Below, in pieces: positions 32,912-41,750 of a stretch of 64,000 nucleotides of DNA (position 1 is the stretch's first letter; each line of letters opens with the position of its first letter). This DNA comes from Ruminococcus flavefaciens ATCC 19208 (lineage in GTDB: Bacteria; Bacillota; Clostridia; Oscillospirales; Ruminococcaceae). The stretch lies in assembly GCF_000518765.1 (NCBI RefSeq), contig NZ_JAEF01000006.1, positions 62,001 to 126,000 on the forward strand, in the 5' to 3' direction. The notes below the pieces were generated by a model. That model made no database searches, had not been told where the DNA came from, and worked only from the letters and a program-made list of their open reading frames with translations. A program made the position numbers and the translations under genes.

Positions 32912-34777
32912 ATGAATGAAAAGGTCACACTGGAGGAGCTTGATCTCCCCAAGGACCTTAAAAAGCTTTCGCTTAGCCAGTGTGCAGGCTTATGTAAGGA
33001 GATAAGGAATATCCTTATTTCTACAGTATCCGCAACAGGCGGACATCTTGCCTCAAATCTGGGAGCAGTAGAGCTTACTATGGCGATACATCGCAATTTC
33101 AATTCTCCTGAGGACAAGATAGTATGGGACGTAGGTCATCAGGCATATACACATAAAATACTTACAGGCAGACTTGACAGATTTTCCACACTCCGACAGG
33201 AGGGCGGTATATCCGGTTTCCCTAAGCCTGAGGAATCCCCACACGATACATTCATAAGCGGACACAGCAGTACATCTGTATCCGTTGCATGCGGTATTGC
33301 AGAAGCAATGGAGCTTCAGGGCAAGGACAACTACGCAGTGGCAGTTATCGGTGACGGAGCTATGACAGGCGGAATGTTCTACGAAGCTATGAACAATTGC
33401 GGCCGAGGACTCCAGAGAAATCTTATCGTTATACTCAATGATAACAATATGTCTATATCCAAGAGCGTAGGTGCTCTTTCAAAGTATCTGACATCACTCA
33501 GAAATACCGAGAAATACCTGCACACAAAGCGCGCAGTGGAGCGCGGTCTTGGAATGATACCCCTTGTTGGAAACAGCGTGGCAAAGGGAATAAAGAACGT
33601 AAAGGACTCTGTAAAATCCAATATTCTTGAACAGAGCACAATGTTTGAGGATATGGGATTTATATACCTCGGACCTGTAAACGGTCACAGCTTATCCGAG
33701 CTTGAAGAGGTAATACACATGGCAAAGTCATATCACGAACCTGTGTTTATCCATGTCAAGACAGTAAAGGGCAAGGGATATGCACCTGCCGAGCAGAATC
33801 CGGGAGAGTATCACGGTATCTCGAAATTCGACATAGCTACGGGAAATCCTGAGGTTTCGGCAGCAGACAGCTATTCCACAGTATTCGGCAAGGAGCTTGT
33901 ACGTCTTGCGGAAAAAGACGACAAGATATGTGCAATTACAGCTGCCATGAAGTATGGCACAGGCTTGCAGTTCTTCCATTTCAAATACCCTGATAGATTT
34001 TTCGATGTAGGCATAGCCGAGCAGCACGCAGTCACATTTGCGGGCGGACTTGCGTCAATGGGCATGATACCCGTATTTGCTGTATATTCCACATTTTTGC
34101 AGCGAGCATACGATCAGCTTGTCCATGATATCGCCATAGGCGGACTGCATATGGTGCTGGGCATAGACCGTGCAGGCATAGTGGGTGAGGACGGAGAGAC
34201 CCATCAGGGACTTCTTGACGTACCGTTCCTTACTACTATCCCTAATACTGTAATATATTCGCCGTCATGCTATTCCGAGATGAAGATGTGCATGAAAAAG
34301 GCATTATACAGCGAAACAGGACTTGCAGCGGTAAGATATCCGCGGGGGTCTGAGGAGATGTCATTCAGCAAATACCACCTTACCACAGAGCATCTGTATA
34401 TACGTGAGGAAAGCAGCGATATACTCATAATAACCTACGGCAGACTTTACAATGAGGCATACAAGGCACAGCAGGAGCTGAAAGGCAGCGGAATAAGCTG
34501 CGATATCCTGAAGCTTACAAAGATATATCCTCTTGAGTCGGATTTAGGCGAAGAGATAAGCAGATATGATACTATCGTATTTTTTGAGGAATCAATGGGC
34601 GAGGGAAGTATTTCCGAAAAGATAGGAGATGTACTTGCCGAGCTTGGATACCGCGGCGACTACAGCCGAGTTACTGCAAATGGCTTTGTAAAGCAGGCTT
34701 CGGTAAGGTCATGTCTTGAAAAGCTTGGACTTACAAGTGAAAAAATGGCGGAGTATATTCGCGGCAGGAGAAGTTAA
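32912..34777 (+). CDS. dxs: 1-deoxy-D-xylulose-5-phosphate synthase
   Basis: About 621 residues. The thiamine-diphosphate motif is GDGAMTGGMFYEAMNNCG (about 150-167), the transketolase-type pyrimidine domain carries FDVGIAEQHAVTFAGGLA, and the C-terminal domain is complete. It makes DXP from pyruvate and glyceraldehyde-3-phosphate, the first step of the MEP isoprenoid pathway. The ATG at 32912 has AAGGA ten bases upstream; the ATG at 32894 lacks a good site. The stop is followed immediately by tlyA (TAAATG). Confidence 0.95.
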   Translation: MNEKVTLEELDLPKDLKKLSLSQCAGLCKEIRNILISTVSATGGHLASNLGAVELTMAIHRNFNSPEDKIVWDVGHQAYTHKILTGRLDRFSTLRQEGGISGFPKPEESPHDTFISGHSSTSVSVACGIAEAMELQGKDNYAVAVIGDGAMTGGMFYEAMNNCGRGLQRNLIVILNDNNMSISKSVGALSKYLTSLRNTEKYLHTKRAVERGLGMIPLVGNSVAKGIKNVKDSVKSNILEQSTMFEDMGFIYLGPVNGHSLSELEEVIHMAKSYHEPVFIHVKTVKGKGYAPAEQNPGEYHGISKFDIATGNPEVSAADSYSTVFGKELVRLAEKDDKICAITAAMKYGTGLQFFHFKYPDRFFDVGIAEQHAVTFAGGLASMGMIPVFAVYSTFLQRAYDQLVHDIAIGGLHMVLGIDRAGIVGEDGETHQGLLDVPFLTTIPNTVIYSPSCYSEMKMCMKKALYSETGLAAVRYPRGSEEMSFSKYHLTTEHLYIREESSDILIITYGRLYNEAYKAQQELKGSGISCDILKLTKIYPLESDLGEEISRYDTIVFFEESMGEGSISEKIGDVLAELGYRGDYSRVTANGFVKQASVRSCLEKLGLTSEKMAEYIRGRRS

Positions 34778-35563
34778 ATGGCAAGACTTGATGCTGAGCT
34801 TGTAGCCAGAGGACTGTCAAGAAGCCGTGAGCGTGCAAAGGAAATGATACGCTCGGGCAGTGTTACGGTAAACGGTAAAAAGGCAGGCAAGCCCTCGGAC
34901 GAAGTTACGGCAGATGATAAGATAGAATGTTCCGAAACAGAGGCATATGTAGGCAGAGGTGCGCTAAAGCTGGAAAAGGCTGTAGCCGAGTTCGGTATTG
35001 ACCTGAATGGCAAGGTCTGTCTTGACATAGGAGCTTCAACAGGCGGCTTCACCGACTTCATGCTGCAAAACGGAGCAGCTAAGGTCTACGCCGTAGACGT
35101 AGGACACGGACAGCTTGCGGATACCCTTGTGAACGATCCCCGTGTGGTGAATATGGAGGGAACTGATATACGCGAGGTCTTTGCGGAGGATATAGGCGGA
35201 CAAGCAGACTTTATATCTGTAGATGTCTCTTTTATCTCCCTTACAAAGATACTTCCGAAGGTATATGAGTTCCTTAAAGACGGAGAGTGTGCAGCAGTCC
35301 TTATCAAGCCTCAGTTTGAGGCAGGACGCAGCGATATAGGAAAAAAAGGCATAGTCAAGGACAGGAAGGTGCATATCCGTGTACTTTCCGAGATAGACAG
35401 CTTTGCCGTATCAATAGGCTTTGTCACGGAGAAATATACATATTCGCCTGTTCGCGGAGGAAGCGGAAATATAGAATATCTTGTACTGCTGAGGAAGTCG
35501 GCAGGAGAGCAGAAAAAACATGATTTCAGGGAGCTTACCGAAAGCTCTTTCAATAAACTATAA
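34778..35563 (+). CDS. tlyA: TlyA-family rRNA methyltransferase
   Basis: 261 residues. N-terminal S4 RNA-binding domain (ARLDAELVARGLSRSRERAKE, then SGSVTVNGKKAGKPS), then an FtsJ-like methyltransferase with the SAM-binding loop CLDIGASTGGFTDFML and DFISVDVSFISL. TlyA proteins 2'-O-methylate rRNA. Some are annotated as hemolysins because of misnaming, and no pore function is expected. It directly follows dxs in the clostridial order. Confidence 0.92.
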   Translation: MARLDAELVARGLSRSRERAKEMIRSGSVTVNGKKAGKPSDEVTADDKIECSETEAYVGRGALKLEKAVAEFGIDLNGKVCLDIGASTGGFTDFMLQNGAAKVYAVDVGHGQLADTLVNDPRVVNMEGTDIREVFAEDIGGQADFISVDVSFISLTKILPKVYEFLKDGECAAVLIKPQFEAGRSDIGKKGIVKDRKVHIRVLSEIDSFAVSIGFVTEKYTYSPVRGGSGNIEYLVLLRKSAGEQKKHDFRELTESSFNKL

Positions 35564-35574
35564 GGAGTGCGTTT

Positions 35575-36429
35575 ATGAAGGCAGCGTTGTACCCTAATTT
35601 TCAGAAGCCCAATGCGCTCAGCTGTGCACGCGAGGTCTGCGATGTGCTTGACAGATGCGGTATAGAAGTATCTGTCAGCGAGGGATTCAGAGATGATTTT
35701 TCTGATAAGCCCTTTGTAAAATTTGAAGATATCAGAGAAGCGGCAAAGACAGCGGATTACGTACTTGCCATAGGCGGTGACGGAACAATACTGCGCTGTG
35801 CGAAGCTTCTCATCGGAAGTGATACAAAGCTTCTGGGCATAAATACAGGAACTCTCGGATTTATGGCAGGACTTGAAGCCGACCAGCTTGACAAGCTCAG
35901 TCTGCTTACAACGGGTGAGTATGAGCTCTCACCGCGAATGACACTTGATGTGGTATACCACGGTGAGGACGGCGATAAGACTGCCACTGTCCTCAACGAA
36001 GTATCGGCAAGATCGGGCAGCTTCAGGATATGTGAATTCGAGGTCTATTCCGAAAGCTACCTTGTGGGAAGATACCGTGCTGACGGAGTTCTTTTCAGTA
36101 CACCGTCAGGCTCTACGGCGTATGCTCTTTCGGCAGGCGGACCTGTAATAGAGCCCGATCTTGAATGTATAGAGATGACGCTTATATGTCCTCATTCACT
36201 GTTTTCCCGTGCGACAATGTTTTCACCTCAGAGAAAGCTGTGTATGAAGGATGTTACTGTACGTGATGACAGTATGGTCATCAATGTTGACGGCGAATTG
36301 TTCGTTAGTCTCCACAAGGGAGACAGCATAGAGATATGCCGTGGAAGGAACAATATAAACTTCATAAATCTCATAGGAAATTCGTTCCATGAGTCACTTT
36401 GCAAAAAAATGTGCAAACCTATAAAGTAA
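35575..36429 (+). CDS. nadK: NAD kinase
   Basis: 284 residues, the usual length. The GGDGT motif is in AIGGDGTILRCAKLL, followed by NTGTLGFMA and the NEVSARSGSFRICEFEV region. A late DGVLFSTPSGSTAYALSAGG matches the family signature. It phosphorylates NAD to NADP with ATP or polyphosphate. It sits between tlyA and argR. Start ATG follows AAGGAG eight bases upstream. Confidence 0.95.
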   Translation: MKAALYPNFQKPNALSCAREVCDVLDRCGIEVSVSEGFRDDFSDKPFVKFEDIREAAKTADYVLAIGGDGTILRCAKLLIGSDTKLLGINTGTLGFMAGLEADQLDKLSLLTTGEYELSPRMTLDVVYHGEDGDKTATVLNEVSARSGSFRICEFEVYSESYLVGRYRADGVLFSTPSGSTAYALSAGGPVIEPDLECIEMTLICPHSLFSRATMFSPQRKLCMKDVTVRDDSMVINVDGELFVSLHKGDSIEICRGRNNINFINLIGNSFHESLCKKMCKPIK

Positions 36430-36445
36430 GGAAAACGGTGATATT

Positions 36446-36889
36446 ATGAAGAACCGCAGACATGAAGCAATACTTGAGATAATAAACGAGCAGCCCGTAG
36501 CAACACAGGAGCTTCTTATACAGCTCCTTGCACAGCGTGGTATAAAGACTACACAGGCAACTCTTTCCAGAGATATCCAGCAGCTCTCACTTGTCAAGCA
36601 GAGAGACGAGCGGGGAGTATACCGTTATTCTGTACCTGCGGCAGCCGTAGCGGAAAAATCATTGTTTGAAGAAGCAGTAATATCAGTGGATTACGCCATG
36701 AATACCATAGTTCTGAAATGCCGTGCAGGCATGGCACAGGGAACCTGTGCAGCTATAGACTCGGTTGAGCATCAGGGCGTAGTGGGAACTATTGCAGGCG
36801 ACGATACCATATTCATACTTGTAAGAAGCGAAGCTGATGCGAAAAAGCTTTCCAAGAAGTTCCGCAGTGAGCTTTTCCCGAGGAGGTAA
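36446..36889 (+). CDS. argR: Arginine repressor ArgR
   Basis: 147 residues. N-terminal winged helix-turn-helix (RHEAILEIINEQPVATQELL and GIKTTQATLSRDIQQLSLVK), a short linker, and the C-terminal oligomerisation/arginine-binding domain with CAAIDSVEHQGVVGTIAGDD and the following DTIFILVRSEADAK. It represses arginine biosynthesis in complex with arginine. In Clostridia it is commonly located between nadK and recN, as here, without a link to arginine genes. Confidence 0.95.
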   Translation: MKNRRHEAILEIINEQPVATQELLIQLLAQRGIKTTQATLSRDIQQLSLVKQRDERGVYRYSVPAAAVAEKSLFEEAVISVDYAMNTIVLKCRAGMAQGTCAAIDSVEHQGVVGTIAGDDTIFILVRSEADAKKLSKKFRSELFPRR

Positions 36890-36899
36890 GCTCTGACAG

Positions 36900-38561
36900 A
36901 TGTTAAAGGAGATATATATACAAAATCTTGCTGTTATCAAGGAAGCAGTGATCCCACTCGACAGCAGGCTGAACATTTTTACAGGTGAAACAGGTGCAGG
37001 TAAGTCCATACTTATAAACGGCATAAACGCCGTCCTGGGACAGCGCTGTACAAAGGACATAGTGCGTACAGGTTGTGATAAGGCAGTAATAACCGCATTA
37101 TTCACTAACCTTTCCCCTGAGGTCTGCGAAAAGCTTGACGAGCTGGGCATATCTCACGATGATGAAGAGATAACCGTAACACGAGAGATAAGTGCAGACG
37201 GCGGAAGCGTATCGAGAATAAACCAGAGAACAGCTCCTGCTGCACTTCTCAAAGAGATAGGCTCGATGCTCATAAATATCCACGGTCAGCATGATAACCA
37301 GATACTTCTTGACAGCGAGAAGCATTTGCAGATACTTGACGATTTCGGCGGCGATGATACTCTTTTAAGCGAATACAGGGTAACATTCCGCGAATTGCAG
37401 CAGACTGCGCGAAAGCTTGGCGAGCTAAAAAAGCTTGAACAGACACGTGTTGAGCGCAGTCGACAACTTAACGAGATAATCGACGATATAGGCGAGCTTG
37501 AACTCCGTGACGGCGAAGATGAGGAGCTTGAAAAGGAGTACGAAAACGCCAAGAATTCGGAAAAGACAATAATAGCCATAAAGACTGCAATAAATGCTAT
37601 TACAGGCGAGGAAGCCGCATCGGATATGATAGTTTCGGCAGAGACTGAGATAGCAGGTTTTACCGATACAAACGAGATGCTGAACAGCCTTTACGAAAGA
37701 CTTTCGGCAGCAGAGATAGAGCTCGCCGATATAGCCTCAGAGCTTGAAAGTCTTGCAGACAAGGTGGAGCTTGACGGTCAGCGTCTTGAATATCTCGGTA
37801 CAAGGCTAAATTCCATAAATAAACTGAAGCGTAAGTACGCAACAGACTGCGAAGGACTCGTAAAGCTTTACGATGATGCCTGCCGTGAGATAATGCAGCT
37901 CGAAAGCTCGGATACCGAGATAAAGGAGCTTATGGCAAAGCGTGAGGAGCTTCTTCATAAGGTTACGGAGCAGGCAAAGGCGTTGTATGAATACCGCGAA
38001 ACAGTTGCAAAGCGTTTTACGGAGCGTGTTACAGCAGAACTTGAATTTCTCAACATGGCAGGAGTGATTATAGCAGTCCGCCATGAAAAGGGAAAGCTCA
38101 CAGTAAACGGCATGGACACGGTTGAATTTCTCATTTCAGCCAACAAGGGTGAAGAGCCTAAGTCCATATCCAAGATAGCATCAGGCGGTGAGCTTTCACG
38201 TATAATGCTTGCACTGAAAAGTGTAATTGCTGATAAGGATTCTATCCCGACTATGATATTTGACGAGATAGACACAGGCGTAAGCGGCAAGGCAGCGCAG
38301 AAAATCGGCATAAAGCTGAGAGAGATAGGAAAAGTCAGACAGGTAATATGCGTTACGCATCTGTCTCAGATAGCAGTTATGGCGGACAATCACCTGCTTA
38401 TTGAAAAGCAGATAGTAGGCGACCGTACAGAGACTCATGTTATGCAGCTTGATATGGACGGCAGAGTATCTGAGATAGCGCGTATCATGGGCGGCGACGA
38501 TCCAAGCGCACTGATGCTTGACAACGCTCGCGCCGAGATACAAAAAGCATCTGAATTATAA
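36900..38561 (+). CDS. recN: DNA repair protein RecN
   Basis: 553 residues, SMC-like. Walker A FTGETGAGKSILINGINAVL near the start, long coiled-coil arms across the middle (rich in Glu/Lys heptads, about 160-360), signature ASGGELSRIMLALKSVIADK and Walker B MIFDEIDTGVSGKAAQKIG near the C-terminus. It helps process double-strand breaks. It starts 11 bases after argR. The next 144 bases contain no gene but a hairpin of AACCTTTC/GAAAGGTT. Confidence 0.95.
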   Translation: MLKEIYIQNLAVIKEAVIPLDSRLNIFTGETGAGKSILINGINAVLGQRCTKDIVRTGCDKAVITALFTNLSPEVCEKLDELGISHDDEEITVTREISADGGSVSRINQRTAPAALLKEIGSMLINIHGQHDNQILLDSEKHLQILDDFGGDDTLLSEYRVTFRELQQTARKLGELKKLEQTRVERSRQLNEIIDDIGELELRDGEDEELEKEYENAKNSEKTIIAIKTAINAITGEEAASDMIVSAETEIAGFTDTNEMLNSLYERLSAAEIELADIASELESLADKVELDGQRLEYLGTRLNSINKLKRKYATDCEGLVKLYDDACREIMQLESSDTEIKELMAKREELLHKVTEQAKALYEYRETVAKRFTERVTAELEFLNMAGVIIAVRHEKGKLTVNGMDTVEFLISANKGEEPKSISKIASGGELSRIMLALKSVIADKDSIPTMIFDEIDTGVSGKAAQKIGIKLREIGKVRQVICVTHLSQIAVMADNHLLIEKQIVGDRTETHVMQLDMDGRVSEIARIMGGDDPSALMLDNARAEIQKASEL

Positions 38562-38705
38562 CGTGCTGTTCATATGACAAGGGTACGTTATTGAGGGAGA
38601 CCCTTTTGGAAAGCGGTACGGGGAAGAACCTTTCCTCAGAAAGGTTTGCCCAGTCAATTACAAAGACCTGCTATACGAACGACACGATCAATGGAGGCAC
38701 AGGTA

Positions 38706-39245
38706 TTGAAGATATATTCCACGCGGCATGGACAGACCGCGTACAACAAGCAGGAGATAATTCTCGGAACTACGGATATCGAGCTTGATGAAACAGGCGA
38801 AAGGCAGGCTCAGGAGCTTGCTGAGAAGATAAAGGAGCTCGGAAATATCGACCTTATGATAGTATCACCGATGAAGCGGGCTATTAGGACGGCAAGGGCA
38901 GTTGCCGATAAATGCGGCATAGGTATGGTAATCGACGAGCGTCTCAGAGAATGGGATTACGGCGAATACGAAGGCAAAAGCCGATTTACGGAAGGCTTTG
39001 CCGAAAACAAAATAAACTTTGGGGTACGAATGGGAAAGAGCGGCGAATCACTTCTTCAGCTTTCCCACAGGGTCTATACGGCACTTGACGATATAATAAG
39101 CAGTTACAGAGACAAGACGGTGCTTATAGTAAGTCATGGCGGAGTCTGCCGTGTGATAGAGACCTATTTCAATGATATGACAACAGATGAGTTTGCAAAC
39201 TGGTTCATGGATAATTGCGGACTTATCGAATATAACGTAAACTGA
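38706..39245 (+). CDS. Histidine phosphatase family protein (phosphoglycerate mutase-like)
   Basis: About 180 residues. The catalytic RHG motif comes right after the start (LKIYSTRHGQTAYN); the second motif is SPMKRAIRTARAVADKCG, then EWDYGEYEGK and the terminal VSHGGVCRVIETYF with the second His. The substrate is not identifiable (phosphoglycerate, cobalamin or nucleotide phosphate). The start is placed at TTG 38706, eight bases after GGAGG. A longer frame from 38646 or an ATG at 38691 has no ribosome site and includes unlikely residues. Confidence 0.85.
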   Translation: MKIYSTRHGQTAYNKQEIILGTTDIELDETGERQAQELAEKIKELGNIDLMIVSPMKRAIRTARAVADKCGIGMVIDERLREWDYGEYEGKSRFTEGFAENKINFGVRMGKSGESLLQLSHRVYTALDDIISSYRDKTVLIVSHGGVCRVIETYFNDMTTDEFANWFMDNCGLIEYNVN

Positions 39246-39258
39246 GCGGAGTGATGTT

Positions 39259-41229
39259 ATGAGAATTGGCGTAGATTATTATCCCGAACAATGGAACAGA
39301 GAGCTTTGGAAATATGATGCAGACCTTATGGAAAAGACAGGTGTAAGATATGTGCGAATGGGTGAATTCGCATGGTCAAGGCTCGAACCGCGCGACGGTG
39401 AATTCTGCTTTGAATGGCTTGACGAAGTCATAAGCATATTCGCGCGCCATAATATCGGAGTAATAATGTGTACGCCAACAAGCTGTCCGCCTTTATGGAT
39501 GTATGAGACGTATCCCGACATCGCCCGTGTGGGAGCGGACGGAAACAGGATACAGACAGGAATAAGAGCACACAGGTGCATAAATGCGCCCATGTTTCTG
39601 TATTATGCAAAGCGTATAACGGAGATACTTGCCAAGCGTTATGCCAATACCCGAGCAATAGTTGCATGGCAGATAGACAACGAGATAGAGGCATATCCCT
39701 GCACCTGCGAGGTGTGCCGCGGACTGTTCAGAGACTGGCTGCTTGACAAGCATGACACCCTTGAAAATATCAATGCTGCATTCGGCAACAGCGTCTGGAG
39801 CGGCGAATACAGCGATATATCACAGATACAGCCGCCCACTGCTTATCCGAAGGCTTGGCAGAATCCTGCACTTTGCCTTGAATACAGCAGGTTTTCATCG
39901 GATATGGCAGTAAAGTTCATAAATGACATGGCTACGATAATCAAGTGTGCAAATCCAAATGCAAGAGTTACCACAAATGTGTGGTTCAGTGAGAACACTC
40001 CTGATTTTTACAAGCTTTTTGACCTATTGGACTTTGTTTCCTATGACAATTATCCGCCTGTGCTTATTTCCGATGATGAAGGTGAGATATATTCACATTC
40101 CTTCCAGCTTGATCTTATGCGCGGCGTAAAACAGAGTAATTTCTGGGTAATGGAGCAGCTCAGCGGACCTACAGGAAGCTGGATGCCTATGAGTCCGACT
40201 CCTCGTCCCGGACAGATAAAGGGATATGCTTTGCAGGCAATGGCACACGGAGCTGATACAGTCATACATTTCCGCTGGCGAACAGCAAACACGGGAGCTG
40301 AGATGTACTGGCACGGACTTCTCGATCACAGCAATATAATAGGACGAAGGTTTAAGGAATTTGCTGACCTTTGCCGTACTGCGGCAAAGCTCAGTGTTAT
40401 CGAGACTACACAGATAGTATCCGAGATAGCGATACTGTATTCACCCGACAATGACTGGGCATTCGGGATACAGCCGCAGACCGATGGCTTTGATTATATT
40501 GAGCAGCTGAAGCTGCTCCACTCGTCATTCACAAGATACGGAGCAAATGTTGATATAATATCTCCTACAGCTGATCTTTCGAGATATAAGGCAGTCATTG
40601 CACCTGCAATGTATATCTATGAAAAAGGTGCTACCGAGAATATATACAGATACGTCATCAAGGGCGGCACTGTTGTAATGACCAACCGCAGCGGCGTAAA
40701 GGATCAGAACAACAACTGTATCATGGAGCCTTTGCCAACGGTTTACAGAGAGCTTATCGGTGCGGAGATAACGGAATACGATCCTATAGGCAGCTTGGAG
40801 CAGACTATAGAGGACTTTTCGGGAAGCAGGTTTACCTGCACGGCATGGTGTGATATTCTTGAGCCAACAACAGCCCGTGCATATGCCGAGTATAAGGACA
40901 CCTTCTATGAAGGCTCGGCAGCTGTGACAATGAACCGTTATTGCAGCGGCGTAGCATACTACATAGGAACAGTTTGTAATCATAAATTTTACGACAGTTT
41001 TGCAGCAAATATAATGAAGCAGACAGGCATACCGCGATTAATGGAGCTTCCCCGCGGAGTAGAAGTCACAACACGTACAAACGGAGCTGATGATTATATA
41101 TTCTTTTTCAACAATACGGAAAAGGAAGTGCACATAACTCTTCCGAAGGCGATGTACAGCATTATAGACGGCGGCGACAGAGAGAAGCTCTGCCTGAAGC
41201 CATTTGATATGGATATAGTCAGAAAGTAG
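39259..41229 (+). CDS. Glycoside hydrolase family 42 beta-galactosidase
   Basis: 656 residues, cytoplasmic (no signal peptide). GH42 barrel: MRIGVDYYPEQWNRELWKYD opening, acid/base Glu in WQIDNEIEAYPCTCEVC followed by the zinc-binding Cys cluster, and the nucleophile Glu in FWVMEQLSGPTGSW. It carries a middle trimerisation domain and a C-terminal beta domain. It would hydrolyse beta-galactosides or arabinogalactan oligomers imported by an ABC system. Its presence inside a housekeeping run is unusual. Confidence 0.92.
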   Translation: MRIGVDYYPEQWNRELWKYDADLMEKTGVRYVRMGEFAWSRLEPRDGEFCFEWLDEVISIFARHNIGVIMCTPTSCPPLWMYETYPDIARVGADGNRIQTGIRAHRCINAPMFLYYAKRITEILAKRYANTRAIVAWQIDNEIEAYPCTCEVCRGLFRDWLLDKHDTLENINAAFGNSVWSGEYSDISQIQPPTAYPKAWQNPALCLEYSRFSSDMAVKFINDMATIIKCANPNARVTTNVWFSENTPDFYKLFDLLDFVSYDNYPPVLISDDEGEIYSHSFQLDLMRGVKQSNFWVMEQLSGPTGSWMPMSPTPRPGQIKGYALQAMAHGADTVIHFRWRTANTGAEMYWHGLLDHSNIIGRRFKEFADLCRTAAKLSVIETTQIVSEIAILYSPDNDWAFGIQPQTDGFDYIEQLKLLHSSFTRYGANVDIISPTADLSRYKAVIAPAMYIYEKGATENIYRYVIKGGTVVMTNRSGVKDQNNNCIMEPLPTVYRELIGAEITEYDPIGSLEQTIEDFSGSRFTCTAWCDILEPTTARAYAEYKDTFYEGSAAVTMNRYCSGVAYYIGTVCNHKFYDSFAANIMKQTGIPRLMELPRGVEVTTRTNGADDYIFFFNNTEKEVHITLPKAMYSIIDGGDREKLCLKPFDMDIVRK

Positions 41230-41235
41230 GAATAA

Positions 41236-41670
41236 ATGAAGATAGTATTGCAGCGTGTGAACCGAGCAAGCGTAACAGTTGACGGAGAAGTTATCGGAAA
41301 GATAAACACGGGATTTCTCCTTCTGTTCGGAGTAGGACACGAAGATACCGAGGAGGACTGCCGCAGACTTGGTGACAAGATATGCGGACTCAGGATATTC
41401 TCAGATGAAAACGACAAAATAAACCTTGACCTTGAAAACGTAGGCGGCGAGCTGCTTGTAGTTCCGCAGTTTACTTTATATGCAGACTGCCGCAAGGGCA
41501 ACAGACCAAATTTCATACAGGCAGCAAAGCCTGAAAAGGCAAATGCACTGTATGAATACTTTGTGGAGTATCTCCGCAGCAAGGGCAAGCACGTGGAAAC
41601 AGGTTCATTCGGAGCTGACATGAAGGTCGAACTTCTCAATGACGGACCGTTTACAGTTATACTTGAATGA
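41236..41670 (+). CDS. dtd: D-aminoacyl-tRNA deacylase
   Basis: 144 residues, all of the DTD fold. It opens [20 protein letters not shown], then [20 protein letters not shown], the conserved [18 protein letters not shown] with the Gly-rich active loop, and ends in [16 protein letters not shown], the family signature. It hydrolyses D-aminoacyl-tRNA and mischarged glycyl-tRNA. It begins six bases after the GH42 stop and is followed by a terminator. Confidence 0.95.
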   Translation: MKIVLQRVNRASVTVDGEVIGKINTGFLLLFGVGHEDTEEDCRRLGDKICGLRIFSDENDKINLDLENVGGELLVVPQFTLYADCRKGNRPNFIQAAKPEKANALYEYFVEYLRSKGKHVETGSFGADMKVELLNDGPFTVILE

Positions 41671-41676
41671 TTTTCA

Positions 41677-41703
41677 GGGACTTACAAATGTAAGTCCCTT
41701 TTG
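41677..41703 (+). terminator. Terminator after dtd
   Basis: GGGACTTACA and TGTAAGTCCC form a 10-bp stem with an AA loop, followed by TTTT. It is seven bases after the dtd stop and closes the long housekeeping run. Confidence 0.85.
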
Positions 41704-41750
41704 CATATCTCCGCAATAAAATGCCAAGAATATATCCGAGAGGTGATATT

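Noticed and set aside
38562-38705. A small gene between recN and the phosphatase
   Set aside because: The frame there lacks a ribosome site and reads through a hairpin (AACCTTTC/GAAAGGTT) that looks like a degenerate intergenic repeat.
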